Shown: positions 1-11,395, counted from the first letter of the stretch. The stretch: DNA of 38,352 nt from Elysia marginata (GCA_019649035.1 BMAT01002545.1:6129-44480), one strand, 5' to 3'. A program made the numbers and translations. Notes: generated by a model not told the origin, from the sequence alone.

Positions 1-186
1 CCTTCCTCTCTTGTATAACGTTCTCTCCGTCATAACCCTTTCTCATAGAGAAGAGAGTAGTTGAGTAATAATTATTGGAATTGGTCATAATTTTAGAAAA
101 AATATCACTTCTCTCGAAACGCTGAACAGAGAAAGCTATGAGCTCTGCGCCATTCCCGGTTCACGGCAGTCCGAGTTCATTGAGAG
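1..186. other. Unassigned sequence at left edge
   Basis: No coding signal, repeat or RNA gene was recognised here. It lies just beyond the 3' tail of the RTE LINE, so it may be the insertion site flank of that element. Confidence 0.4.
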
Positions 187-1995
187 ATTCAATTCAATTC
201 AAGTTTATTCAGACAATACAAATTTAAATTAGTAAATACAAATTTACATTAGTAAATGTATTGAAAAGAAGCAATGCTCAGTACGATTTTGTACTGGCAG
301 ACGAAGTTTGATACAGAAGTTTGCATATTGGATCGTCTTACTCCTTCTGATTGGGCTTTTAGCTAGGGATTTTATGGCTTTTCAGGATGCTTTTAGGGTT
401 TTAAGGCTTACCACCTTGTCACCTTGTCCCATCAAGTCGTGGCCGACTTCTGGTGATTGTCGCGATCAGCTGCCTCCAATCGTCACCGTTCTCCACAGCC
501 CTGACCATTTCTGAGAGTGTAAGTCCCGTCACTGTCTTGATGTCATCTTTCAATCGCATGCACGGCCGTCCTCGTCTTCTTCCATCACCTTCTCCCATCC
601 CAAGCATAATAGATTTTTCGAGACTGCTTTGTTTTCTCATTATGTGGCCAAAATACGAAAGTTTTTGTTTCACAATTAGAGATTCTAAAGATTGAGCCGG
701 TTTTATCTCTTCCAAAATTGAAACATTTGTTCGTTTTGCTGTCTATGGTATACGTGCGAGTCTTCTCCAACACCACAGTTCGAAACTATCTATCTTCTTC
801 CTTTCAGACTGTCTCATTGTCCATGGTTCACACACATACATTGTCACAGGGAACACGAGTGCATTCACAATTCGAATTTTGGTTTTTGTTCCAATGTCTT
901 TGCTTCTCCATATTTTTGTCAGTCCACTCATCGCTGCTTGTCCTAAGGCTAGGCGGAGTACAATCTTTCCATCACATGTTCCAGTATTCTGAATTTTTTA
1001 ACCAAGCAATATGAAGTCATTCACAATTTCTACTTTCTCATAGTCAATATTAAATTCGGTAATCTCTTCGGTTGCCCTGACAATTGTTTTCTTTAAATTG
1101 AGATATAGTCCATGTTTTACACTAGAATCCTTAACATTTTAAGGATTTTTTGTAGACCTTCTTTAGTTTCGGCTAGAAATGTGGTGTCGTCGGCATAACG
1201 TAAATTGTTTATGAGATTGCCGCGATTTTAATTCCTGTTTCAACTTCATCTAATTTCGCTTCGCGCATGATGTATTCACTGTACAGGTTGAGCAGATATG
1301 GAGAGAGAATGCATCCTTGTCGCACACCTTTACCGATGGCAAAACTGTCGGTATTTCAATATTCTGTTCTTACTTGGGCTTCTTGATCGACATATAAGCC
1401 TGGTCACCAAATGACCAGGTATTCCCATTTTTAACACTATATTCCACATTGTATCATGGTCAACACAGTCAAACGCTTTGCTGTAATCAATAAAGCACAT
1501 GTAAACGGATCGTTTCAATTCCTTAGATCGTTCCATTATCCACCTTAGGTTCGCGATTTCATCTCTGTTACCCCGCACTTTCCTGAAATCTGCTTGTTCT
1601 ATTGACATTTCTTTTTCCATGTACGGTTCCAGTTTCCATTGAATTATTTTCAACAAAATTTTACTTGCGTGTGAAATGAGTGCGATGGTGCCGTTGTTTG
1701 AACAGATCCTCGGATCTCCCTTCTTTGGCAGCAACACGTATATCGACTGCTTCCATCTATTGGGCCATACACCCCTGTCCCATATTGCGTTACATACCGC
1801 TGTCATTGTTGTCATTTCATCACCTACGTCCTTCAGAAGTTCGAGCGGGATCTCATCCAGGTGATTTACCACTCGCCAGTTCATTGATCGCCTTCCTTAC
1901 CTCGCTGTTGGTTACCGGTGGTACTTTCTCATAGTTGTTTTCTTGAAAATTTTTTTATGTCAAAGACTTACAGGGCTTTTAAATAGGTCTTTTCA
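187..1995 (-). mobile_element. RTE (BovB-like) LINE, 5'-truncated and decayed
   Basis: Reading the minus strand, this is the reverse transcriptase and C-terminal part of an RTE-clade non-LTR retrotransposon. Successive pieces show the fingers region (LLPKKGDPRICSNN at about 1705-1745), the palm block FIDYSKAFDCVDHD (about 1455-1500), GVRQGCILSPYL (about 1295-1335), an intact RYADD catalytic motif (1186-1200), and the RTE-type C-terminus with FELWCWRR (about 750-775) and QKLSYFGHIMRK (about 625-665). The C-terminal end is TRSRPRLDGTR near 420. Frames change between the blocks and there are stops in the 950-1330 stretch, so the element is dead. The endonuclease half is missing. The 3' end is a short A/T-rich UTR ending in an AATAAACTTGAATTGAATTGAA-type tail at 187-205. 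On the other side it abuts the tail of the Rex1-like LINE at 2001, which suggests that LINE landed in it or replaced its 5' part. Confidence 0.88.
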
Positions 1996-2000
1996 CTTTT

Positions 2001-4328
2001 CAATTCAATTCAATGTTTATTTAATCGATGTGCAAATATGCATATTGAAAATAATCAATATTGTGAGAGCTCAATGTTTACATAACTTAGTCACACAGTA
2101 CATGCGTGATGTAACAACAATACATTGACAACAAAGGCATAGCAAATAATTAAACACACCAAGAAGAGCAACGCGTAACAGTAAAGATAGTATGTCTACT
2201 TAGAGTATTATGATTATTAAGGAAATCATTAATAATGAGAATGCTGATGATGATAGAAGCAGGACAAAACCGAGCATACTCAATTCACATATCTAGGGTT
2301 GTTATATTGTTTAACAGCTTGTAGGTAGAAACTATTTAAAATTATCGATTGGTGCCCTTGAATGTTTTTAAGCGGCGACCGTGTGGAAGAAATACAAAAT
2401 ATTTCCAAGCAGGGTGTGTCTCATCTTTCATAGTTTTCTTTGTTTTTGTTTTGTTTTTTGGGGGTTTTTTTTTGTCATTTGTTTTACATAATTATACTTG
2501 TTGAAGTGATGGGAGTGTAGCGTTGGTTATTTTTTCTTAATAACATACTGTAATTTATCCAGACCTGATTTGGAGACACGGTCAAACCAGACCGTAATAG
2601 ATTGTGTTAGAACGCTCTCTATAACAGCTCTATAGAAAATAATTAGAATGTATCTGCCTACTCCAAGAGATTTTAGCTTTCTTGATAATGGTTATTAAGG
2701 AATACATTTATCATCCCAAGTCAACTTCTCGAAAACATACATACTTAGGAATTTAAAAGAAATTACATGTTCAACTGTAGCGCCGTGAATTACTAACGGG
2801 GGTGGGGACACCGGGGTGGGAACGCCTCGCCCCGAAGGAAGTCTCTACAACAAGTTCCTTTATTTTGTCTACGTTTAGCTGTAAATTGCTAACGCTGCAC
2901 CATTTTACAGTTAAATTTATCTGTCTGTGGTAATTAGAGTCATCGTCATTACATATTTAACCAGTTACAGTGGTGTCGTCTGCGAACTTAACATTCGTTG
3001 ATCCTGGGATTTTAGCTTTACAATCATGAGTAAAAATGGAATGAAGCTTTGTGGACAGTGGATTTGCTGTGTTGAGCACAACAGGAGAGGTCACGTTTTT
3101 ACCTATCTTTACAACCTGTGAGCGATACAACAAGAAATCAAGAATTCAGTTCCATAAAGTTGTGGAAAAATGTAGGTCTAACAATAATTTTTGATACAGT
3201 TTTTTGTGGTGTTAATGTATTGATAGCAGAGCTAAAATCAATGAACCAAAGTCTTGCATATGGTTTTTTCGTTTGTAAATGATTCAATATTTTATGTACA
3301 TTGAATGCAATCGCATCTTCAATCGACATATTACCTCTATAAGCAAACTGAAATGGGTCGAATTCTGGAGGTAGGAGAGAGTTAAAAATTTTCAAAACCA
3401 GCGTTTCAAAACATTTCATAGTAACAGATGTGACGGCGACTGGTCTATAATCGTTAAGACATGTTGGAGATGGTTTTTAGGTACTGAAACTATAGTGGAA
3501 CGCTTAAAACACGAGGGGACAATGCAAGTTTCCAAGGACCAATTAAAGGCGTGTAAGTACAGGAGCTAATTCAGTTTTACAAGTTTTGGCTTAATCTCGT
3601 CTGGTCCGGCCGCTTTGTCCCGGAATCTGCCAAGTGAGCGTCTCACGTCGTCCTCAGCTATGACAAAAGGCTGCTCGCCATCACATGGAAAATCGGGCGT
3701 AAAAGTCATTGAGTCGGTCCGGTAACGCGGCGTCATCACAATCAGCGACTTGTTTGGTGTTTTTGTATTGAGTGAGTAGAATCATGTGAGACCACAATTG
3801 TTTCGAGTCTTTAATATTAAAGTTTTCCCTTAGTCTGTCGCAATGACGCTTTTTGCTTTCTGTGATGCTTTTCCTCAGTTCTGATTTCGCCTTTCTGTAC
3901 ACATCAGGGTTTGTTGTCTTGCTGCGGTAGGCGTTGCTTTTTTTTTTTTCAATAATTTCGCACCCTACTTGTTTACTGACCACGCTTTGTTGTTTGGATA
4001 CATTGTAAATTTGTTTTCTTATTTAAACAAATATCTTCGCAGAAATTAATGTAACAACACACGATTTACGTATACTCATGAATGTTTGTCCGTTGGTCTT
4101 GAAATACTGTCCAGTTAGTGTTTTGAAAAAAATACTGCAACATTTCAACAGCAGAATCAGTCCACGTAAGTATAGTCTTGGTGACAGGTTTCGAACACTT
4201 CACTTTTTGTGTGTCCTCAGGTACGAATAAAATGCATGAATGGTCTGAGTTGCCGAGGCTTGAGCGCTTTAAAGCCTTATAGGCCGACTTTATTCTACAA
4301 TAGCAACGGTCGAGCGTGTTTATGCCAC
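2001..4328 (-). mobile_element. Rex1/CR1-group LINE, decayed
   Basis: The minus strand encodes fragments of a Rex1-like (CR1 group) reverse transcriptase. The linker region before RT is at 3681-3983 (KAKSELRKSITESKKRHCDR), followed by an AAGPDEI-type block near 3590-3620. The segment FDPFQFAYRGN at about 3340-3375 is followed by WFIDFSSAINTL (about 3205-3245). An intact FADDTTVTG catalytic block is at 2960-2986, and the family's C-terminal signature HPAWKYFVFLPHGRR is at about 2370-2415. Upstream, the endonuclease end is still readable at about 4180-4310 (LDRCYCRIKSAYKALKRSS). Frames shift several times and stops are present in the 2400-2960 part, so it cannot make a protein. The 3' tail at 2001-2025 has the AATAAA plus TTGAATTGAA form. 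The bulk of the endonuclease is absent. Confidence 0.83.
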
Positions 4329-4443
4329 GATAATAGCTTATTTAAATTACGAGTGTATGCACAACATAGACCATTAAGTAGTGTATGATAACAGCTGGTT
4401 TAAATTACGAGTTTATGCACAACATTGACCATTTATAGTGTAT
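4329..4443. repeat. 58-bp tandem duplication (two units)
   Basis: Unit 1 is 4329-4386 and unit 2 is 4387-4443. Both carry the core TTTAAATTACGAG followed by TATGCACAACAT and differ at several bases plus a 1-base length change, so the duplication is moderately old. It sits between the 5' limit of the Rex1-like LINE and the start of the plus-strand RTE LINE. Confidence 0.85.
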
Positions 4444-4689
4444 GATTACATAATTGTCAGTCAGTCTTGGTGCTGCTTATAGGCCTACTGCAGAATATGT
4501 TGGTACTTGTATTAAAAAGATAGGCCTAACCATCAGACTGATAAAAACTCTAAAGTGTGTCCCCGTGAGAGGTAGTTACCCAGGATTTAAAAAAAAAACA
4601 GTATTTTGTGATAAAAATAAAAAAATAAGTATTTTTTTAATCTTTGGCCAAAAAATATGTCTAATATTGATTAATCTGTATGAATGGGA

Positions 4690-7352
4690 TGTCTGCATAA
4701 TTAGTGGTGGTTTGTGTGTTTGTTCCGTTATCGGTGCTACTTTATCTCCTACAAGACTATATTCCAGATTTGCAAAACTTACCATAGTGCAATGCTATGC
4801 ACAACAGAGGACGTCACAGGTGACGAAAAAGGTGAATTTTACTCCAAAGTTCAAAAAGTTTTAACTTATATCCCAAAACATGATATAGCTATTGTCATGG
4901 GAGATCTTAATGCTAAATTATGATTAGACAACACTGGGCTAAAAAGAGTAGGCCTACATGAGCAAACACAGATTAGGGGCAAGAAACAACAACGGAGACA
5001 AATTTCTAGGATTCTGTATTGTTGTTGGGGGAATTATTTTCAAACACAAAGATATTCACAATGAGACATGGAACTCCCCAGATGGGAAGACCATAAACCA
5101 GATTGACCATGCAGCTATAAATCGATGATGGCGATCGTCTCTTGTTGGTGTGCAGGCAATCGGAATGGATAGCATTGGTAGTGATATCAATCTAGTCTTA
5201 ACCAAATTGAGACTTAAGTTAAAGATTAAGAAAAAGCACCAAACACCAATACTACATGTATATGACTTTGCCAAATTAAAAAAAATCCAGCATCAAAAGA
5301 CGCCTTTTGTATTGAACTTTAAAACAGATTCCATGTCCTTTTTGCAATCCCCATGGTAATTTAGATGAATACTGCTCTCAAGTTCAAGATGCTTTCACTG
5401 CTACAAGTGACCAGATCTTAGAGTACAATGAAACCTGTAAGAAACCTTGGATCAGCGATGAAATTTGGAAACTTATTAAAGAAAGCAAAAAAAAAAGCTA
5501 GAACAAAGACTTCTATCAGGTCAAAAAATTGCTGCCATTACAGCATACAGCTCAAAAGAAAAAAAAACAAATTGGTGAAAACATCTGCCACGAACGATAA
5601 AGAGATATTTTTGGAAGGCAAAGCACCGAGACCCAAGAAGCAGCCTCTAGGGGAGATACACAGATTCTCTATAGAATCACAAGAGATTTAAGCAGAACAA
5701 ACTTCATGATGAACATGGAAATCTCATTACCAAACTAAAAGACTAATGTAGCCTACCAGAAGAGCAAACCATTTTCAGACTTAAACAGACCTGACCCAGA
5801 AATGCTCGCGCACATAGAGGGGAAAGGAAAAGAAGTAGAAATGAAGAAATGTCCCATCTCATGTTTAGAAATTGAGGAGCCATTGCAAAAAGTAAAAGTA
5901 AACGAGCCTCTGGTGAAGATCGCATCACAACTGACATGTTGAAAGAAGACCCATCAATTAGCGCTAAGTGCCTTGTTTATCTCTTATGCAAAGTATAGGC
6001 AGAAAAAAAAGTACCAGATGTCTGGAGAAAAAGGAATCCTTATCAAGCTTCCAAAGAAAGGAGACCTGTCCCAATGTAAAGACTGGCGAGGCATTAGCAT
6101 CCTGTCTGTTATCGGCAAGATATTTTGTCGGGTCATCCTTTACAGAATCAAATCCAGTGTAGATAAAGCACTCAGGGAAGAATAAGCAGGTTTTCATGAA
6201 GGCAGGTCTTGCTTTGACCAGATTTTTATATTGCGCACAATCATAGAACAATAAATTGAATTGAACTCCTTAACATACATCATTTTCATGGATTTGTAAA
6301 AGGCTTTTGACAGCGTGCATCATAAAACTCTATAGAAAATCTCCAACCATATAGAATTTCTAATAAAATTATCAACACCTTATCTGAAATGTTTGCCAAC
6401 AACCAGTGCTGCGTGAGATATGGATGGCAACAAAGTGGTTGGTTTGCATTAAAATCAGGAGTCCGGCAAGGCTGTATCATATCTCCTCTCCTCTTCCTTA
6501 TTGTTATTGATCAGGTGATGAAAAGAGTTACTAACCAATACTCTAGGGCAATCACATGAAAGGCGTTCAACCATCTTGACGATGAAGGTTTTGCAGATGT
6601 TACTAGCCTTATTATCTCACTCACAAAAAGACATGCAGGAAAAAAAACAAGTTGCGTAAAAGCAACAGCAAATTCAGATAAGCCACTCCAAAATGAAGAC
6701 CAATACAAAGTCAAATAGATATGTTCTCATTGGTGGAAAAAGTGTGGAAAATGTCACAGATCTAAGTATCTTGGACGCTAACTGACTGCAGATGGTATCA
6801 TCAACAGGGAGATAACAGCTAGAGTAGTTATAGCCTCCACTCTTTTCACAAGTTAAATGCCATCTGGAAGTCTAACAGGATAAAGGGAGACACAATATTG
6901 ATATCTACACATCTAACGTGCGATCTGTTTTACTGTATGCCTTAGAGACATGGAGAACCAACCAAAATATTGGAAATAAACTCGGGGTTTTCTAGGGGCG
7001 GTTTCTTAGAAGAATTTTGGGAATTCGGTGAAGCATAGGGTTACAAACAAAGAAATAGCTAAAAGAACTGGCATGCGACCAATTGTAGAAGAAGTAAAGA
7101 AAAGAAGATGGAGATGGCTTGGACATGTCCTTGAAATGAGCAAACCTCGACATCTACTTATTGCTCTCACGTGGAATCCACAAGGAGCGAGAAAGAAAGG
7201 AACGCCACAGGGTACCTGGAGGAGATCAGTGGAAAGAGAAAGATTAGAGTCAGGGAAGACATGGAACGAGCTCATTGGCTACCTCAAGACAGATGTGAGT
7301 GGGGAGAAGTTTGTAGGTGCCCTATGCTCTCAAAGGGACAATGGATAACTAG
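4690..7352 (+). mobile_element. RTE-type LINE with endonuclease and RT, decayed
   Basis: Plus-strand relic of an endonuclease/reverse-transcriptase LINE of the RTE type often annotated as craniofacial-development-protein-2-like. The endonuclease is visible as LTIVQCYA (about 4778-4801) and IAIVMGDLNAKL (about 4888-4923), with QIDHAAINR near 5100-5125. The RT begins with LIKLPKKGDLSQCKDWRG (about 6040-6095), continues as SVIGKIFCRVILYRIKSSVD, then AGFHEGRSCFDQI (about 6187-6225) and KAFDSVHHKTL (about 6299-6332). The palm catalytic motif reads FADV at 6590-6601 in place of FADD, so a catalytic aspartate is lost. The C-terminal RTE block RRWRWLGHVLEMSKPRH is at about 7105-7155 and LTWNPQGARKKG at about 7165-7200, ending GALCSQRDNG then a stop at 7348. 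There are many frameshifts and stops. The N-terminal start of the endonuclease is not clear; 4690 is an estimate. It lies opposite in strand to the two LINEs on its left. Confidence 0.86.
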
Positions 7353-7395
7353 ATCCTCCTCCAGTCCTTTCAGAAAGTCTGGAGCAAATATAATT

Positions 7396-8890
7396 CTATT
7401 TTTTTCGGGGGAGAAATTTTGAAGTTCCGAATGATGCCTTGAACAAAGGGTTGTAAAATGCTGTTTGCATTGAGAGATAGAAAAACCAGTCCTGTAAAAT
7501 GAGGGTGAGCGATACAGTTATCAGTGAACAAGGCGACGCTTGGTCCGTCCGGCAGAAACTTTCTGTTGAGTTAGCGAACCCATTCTTCAAAGATAAAACC
7601 AACCATCCACGCCATTTTTGTTTGCCTTGTAAATCACAGGTAGGGTGCAAATATTCGTCAAGCACTGGGGCTCGTCTAATTTTCCTATGATCAGTAAAGG
7701 AAGTTTCTGCGTCCCATTTATATTCGTCGCGATCAAAACTGAAATGAGCTCTTCAGGAATTTTATGTGCCATGCAAAATCTCTGCTTTTTTCGCCACTCT
7801 TGCTTGGGAGGCATTTGTAAAACAACCCATTCTCTTCGGCCATAAAGTTGTCAAGTGAATACTCTTGCAAAATGTTGTTCCGTTCGTTTTTCTGCCACTC
7901 TAGAGTGATATCAGGAGCGGATGCTGATTCCCCGCTTACAGTTTTCATTTCTATTCATTGCCCAAGCTTGAAAAGGTCAATCAAAGTACGTACCAAGGTG
8001 AAATCTGTCATGCTAAGCTATTTTGCCGATTCCTCTCCTTTATTGAACAAAATCGTTCCGAAGATGGAAGCATTACATGCTAGCAATTGGTTAAACAAGG
8101 TTAGTAGTGATCGATCCAACTGTTCGTGGCCTGTTTTCGTTAGTCGTTTTCTGTCCGGCTCACAGACTAGATTAGTGTAGTCTGTGGTCCGGCTAAAACT
8201 CTACTTTAGTGTGAGCTAACAGTATGGCATCTTTGTCTTTTACGAATTTAGAGAAGAAATTCCGTAGTCTCACTCTCAGCAGATTTTTTTTCTTGTGTTT
8301 CTCCTCTTCTTTGATGCTTCCAGCCTTGGGTTCATGTCAAAAGGATTATCTCGTTTTTGGCCCCCATGCTTAAAAACGAAATAGATTTGGTGTTATCATT
8401 AGCTTGACGGAAGCTTTTATCAGAGCAACGTAGACGAAGAGGTGAGTTTGAATTTGCAATCGTGATGATTAAGGAATGCAAAAAACAAACTAACGATATG
8501 ATGTTTGGAGTTAAAGCCTACAAGACAAGCTGCGTGCGGTCATTGCACCTCCTAGCCGTCTGAAAATGGCGACTTGTGGGTCTATACTTATTTCAATGGC
8601 TGGGCCACATTCGATTGCATTGTAGAATTTTTCTACATTGGGGCTTTTTCTTTCTTGCGTCCCAATGCTAAAAATGATGAAGTAAAAAGCTTGGTCTTGG
8701 CGGGATTGTTTTATGCATGCACTTCGACCACAATGTCACGTTGTAGACAAGTTCAACAACGGCGGTTACCGGTAAGGAGAAAAAGTATAACAAGATATAA
8801 ACATGAAAAAAAATAACGGGCTTACTGCTGGGTGCCGTCGCATGCAAGGTCCCGTTGTAACAGAGTCCCGTTATAGCTGAGCTCTACACT
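7396..8890 (-). mobile_element. Tigger/pogo (Tc1-mariner) DNA transposon, 3'-truncated
   Basis: Minus-strand relic of a Tigger/JRK/CENP-B-like transposase. A CENP-B-type helix-turn-helix part is readable at about 8010-8165 (RKRLTKTGHEQLDRSL). The DDE domain follows: SGESASAPD (about 7905-7935), FMAEENGLFYKCLP (about 7805-7846), KLPLLIIGK and VIYKANK (about 7630-7710), FIFEEWV (about 7575-7600), FTDNCIAHPHF (about 7494-7528) and NSILQPFVQGIIRNFK (about 7420-7465). The first catalytic Asp (usually ADE) reads AEE near 7835-7837. The second (DNC, codon 7520-7522) is kept. The third (usually DQG) reads VQG at 7442-7444. Frameshifts and a stop are present. At the 5' side, 8833-8890 reads on the minus strand as a Tigger-type end with two sub-repeats of the form TAACGGGAC; no matching inverted repeat exists on the left, so the 3' end is lost. 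Confidence 0.87.
8161..8186. repeat. 9-bp perfect inverted repeat inside the Tigger relic
   Basis: CACAGACTA (8161-8169) is followed after 8 bases by TAGTCTGTG (8178-8186). The 8-mer GTCCGGCT also flanks it directly (8153-8160 and 8187-8194). It lies at the N-terminal side of the transposase and is probably chance or a small rearrangement scar. Confidence 0.6.
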
Positions 8891-9899
8891 AATCGTCCGG
8901 TCAAATGGTGAGTTGGTGAAGAATTATGAACTGATGTATATTTCGAAAACTATTGAATCAAGATCTACGTAGAAGAGGTCTATGTTTGAATGGGAATTCC
9001 AGTTTGTCAGCCCCGCGTAATCCGCCCCCAAAGATAACTAATTATGGCCCATAAAGTAGTCCTCGTCTACCAAGCAAAATTCTGACACACTGTGGTCAAG
9101 GCGGCCAGTTACAAGACCAGAGATGATTGCTATCGTGATGCGTGATGCGTGTCAATTCGTCAAATTTAAACAATATTAATGCCTCATCCTTCATATTAAA
9201 CACTGCCAAGCCATGGGCAGGCCTATGATGCGTAAAGTGTTTTTTTCCAGTTTACATTATTTTTGTCTGACTAATTTTAAAGTAGTAATGCGGTGGGTAA
9301 ATATAAGATTATAACACTTTTTGAAAAGTTTGTTTACATAAGGATGGTTTGGCCAGGGAATGATGGAACTGATTATTGAGTACTGGGGCCTACGTTGGGT
9401 TCCTAACTATATCTACATGTACAGGTCGTGCTGTTGACAGCACGCAATGCAAAGAGTTTCGAAGCTCTGCAAAAGTTCGGTTTCCTGTACGTTTTCTTCA
9501 GAGAGAGGAATATGTTGGGGAGGGGAGATCCTTACAAGCAAATCAAAGACATTTCTATTAGTCTGCATCAATATCAGTTGCATCCTTATCAAGTCACATT
9601 ATTTTATCATACGAACAGGTTGCTTAGTGTAAAATGACCCCAGATAAAAGTAAAAAAATTTAGCAAGTCAATACTCACGCCTGTAGGGAGAGTTGTCGTA
9701 ATAAATGTTAGCAAATGGAGCGGGCTTCCAAAACATTTTAGCAGAAACAAGACTAGCGAGCAATCCAAAGCTGATGGTATCGCGTACAGGGGAAATTCTA
9801 AGTGTAAACAAGGCATTGCCAATAATGTTTTGAATTATTCTTCATTTGATATTAAAGTTGGTAGACACTGCACTTTCTTCTTGAAGCAGGACAGCAATT
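8891..9899. other. Unassigned intergenic stretch
   Basis: About 1 kb with no recognised gene or element family. It holds a short 8-mer tandem (GTGATGC twice near 9137-9151), a perfect 7-bp hairpin with a TTGA loop at 9427-9444, and one TACATGTA octamer at 9414-9421. Open frames near 9376-9637 are short, overlap in all three frames and resemble nothing I know. Confidence 0.5.
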
Positions 9900-10150
9900 A
9901 CTACACTGATAGCAGCAAAGATGAAAATTAAACTTGTTTTACAAATGAAAGTTTGTTTGTTGAGACTCTCAGGAACTTCTTATTATATACAGATGATCAA
10001 CTCTTCACAGGATAGGACAAAATATTAACATACTGGATTTGGTTTTGTGTAACGATAATGTTTGGGTTAGTGGTTTAGAACATATGGCTTCTGTGGACAA
10101 AAGTGGTCATGATCTCTTTTGTATTTCTTTAAATGTTAATAATAGACGAC
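9900..10150 (+). mobile_element. LINE endonuclease fragment (CR1/Rex1-like)
   Basis: One plus-strand frame at about 10023-10150 reads NILDLVLCNDNVWVSGLEHM, then a segment ending KSGHDLFCISLNVN. This matches the end of the apurinic-type endonuclease of CR1-group LINEs, where NILDLVLTN is followed by GxSDH and a hydrophobic strand; here the SDH reads SGH. Just upstream, ETLRNFLLYTDDQLFTG (about 9958-10010) fits the preceding part of such domains in another frame. Sequence after about 10150 is too degraded to assign, though LINE sequence may run to about 10450. Confidence 0.6.
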
Positions 10151-10618
10151 CCGAAGCTGATGATATGCAGTTAGATTATTGAATGGTCATTATGATAAAT
10201 GTGGGAGTGAATAATCTTCTTCAGACTGTGGTGAAATCACGCATTATTATGAGTATCTACGACCAATGGGTGTCCTTTCCAACTAAAGTAAAGGAAGTAG
10301 AACCGTTACCTATTCTGTAAAGAATGGAAAATAAAAAGAAAATAATTCTTTGTGCATGGCCAGAGCAGTCGAAACCTGAATTGATAAGAAAAACACATTA
10401 GCTAAAAAAACTGTCTGCAGAACAGTCACTAGTTTAAAAAAATATACTGCTATAAAATAAAATGTCCGCGATATCGCGTATTTAAGACAAATGATAGAAT
10501 TGATTGAAGTAAAGAATCTTAGAATGGTGTAACCTTCATTGAAAAAGTTCCCCGCATTTCTTTTTGTCCTCGTAATGTTGTATTATCTACATCGGGGTTT
10601 GTCTTTCCCTTTCCACAG
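10151..10618. other. Unassigned, possibly decayed LINE continuation
   Basis: No convincing frame was found. It lies directly downstream of the LINE endonuclease fragment and may be its eroded continuation, but no reverse transcriptase motif is visible. Confidence 0.35.
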
Positions 10619-10953
10619 GCTTACCTTCTGCGCGCTTTTATATTCTGTTTTTGAGTTTCCTCTCAACGTCTTCTCTTTTTTTCCTCCATCTCCTTTTAAC
10701 CTTTTTTTTATCCTCTTCATCACAGTCCACACCCCCCCCCCCTCTCTCTTTCTCGCTATGTCTTAACATCTCTGTTTGTTAACTACGAGTTTACCTTCTT
10801 TGCGTCAGCTTCTAAATCCTGTTTTTGCTTTTCTTGTCAACGCCTTCATTTATTTTATTATCTCCCTATAACCGTTGTATCCTCTTTAAAAAAAAATCAT
10901 ATTCCACATCTTTTCTGTCTGCCTGACTGTCTTTATGTCTGTCTGTCTGTCTT
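10619..10953. repeat. Pyrimidine-rich tandem repeat, left part
   Basis: Two diverged copies with a spacing of about 174 bp. The first begins near 10619 (TTACCTTCT, then CTGTTTTTG at about 10645) and the second near 10788 (same landmarks, CTGTTTTTG at about 10819). Each continues with a CTCAACG/GTCAACG core, a pyrimidine run and a CCACA(T/C)C block. The second copy runs into a TGTC-type microsatellite before the N gap. A C11 run lies at 10732-10742. Confidence 0.75.
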
Positions 10954-11161
10954 NNNNNNNNNNNNNNNNNNNNNNNNNNNNNNNNNNNNNNNNNNNNNNN
11001 NNNNNNNNNNNNNNNNNNNNNNNNNNNNNNNNNNNNNNNNNNNNNNNNNNNNNNNNNNNNNNNNNNNNNNNNNNNNNNNNNNNNNNNNNNNNNNNNNNNN
11101 NNNNNNNNNNNNNNNNNNNNNNNNNNNNNNNNNNNNNNNNNNNNNNNNNNNNNNNNNNNNN
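10954..11161. other. Assembly gap (208 N)
   Basis: The gap is flanked by near-identical copies of a 132-bp sequence (10822-10953 and 11162-11293), so the missing piece is probably more of the same tandem repeat. The N count may not reflect the true length. Open frames drawn through the gap are meaningless. Confidence 0.98.
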
Positions 11162-11395
11162 TTTTTGCTTTTCTTGTCAACGCCTTCTCTTATTTTATTA
11201 TCTCCCTATAACCGTTGTATCCTCTTTTAAAAAAAATCATACTCCACATCTTTTCTGTCTGCCTGACTGTCTTTATGTCAGTCTGTCTGTCTTTGTGTCT
11301 GCCTGTCTGTCTGTCGCTCTCTCTTGTATGTCTGTTTGTAGGTCTACATGTCTGTCGGTCTCTTTGTCTGCTACATCCTCTTTTGGCCTTAAACC
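11162..11395. repeat. Pyrimidine-rich tandem repeat, right part, with TGTC microsatellite
   Basis: 11162-11293 repeats 10822-10953 with only a handful of differences. It is followed by a degenerate TGTC/TCTG microsatellite to about 11372. Apparent proteins on both strands here (for example Arg/Gln/Thr-rich on minus) are just translations of the tetranucleotide repeat. Confidence 0.85.

Noticed and set aside
8574-8816. 80-residue plus-strand frame
   Set aside because: It lies within the Tigger relic on the opposite strand and has no resemblance to a known protein.
9427-9444. CGTGCTG/CAGCACG hairpin with TTGA loop
   Set aside because: A 7-bp stem is expected by chance at this scale and nothing nearby suggests a terminator or RNA gene.
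9376-9637. Three overlapping plus-strand frames of 61-69 residues
   Set aside because: All three frames are open over the same stretch, which is what AT-poor chance sequence gives; no motif or splice context supports a gene.
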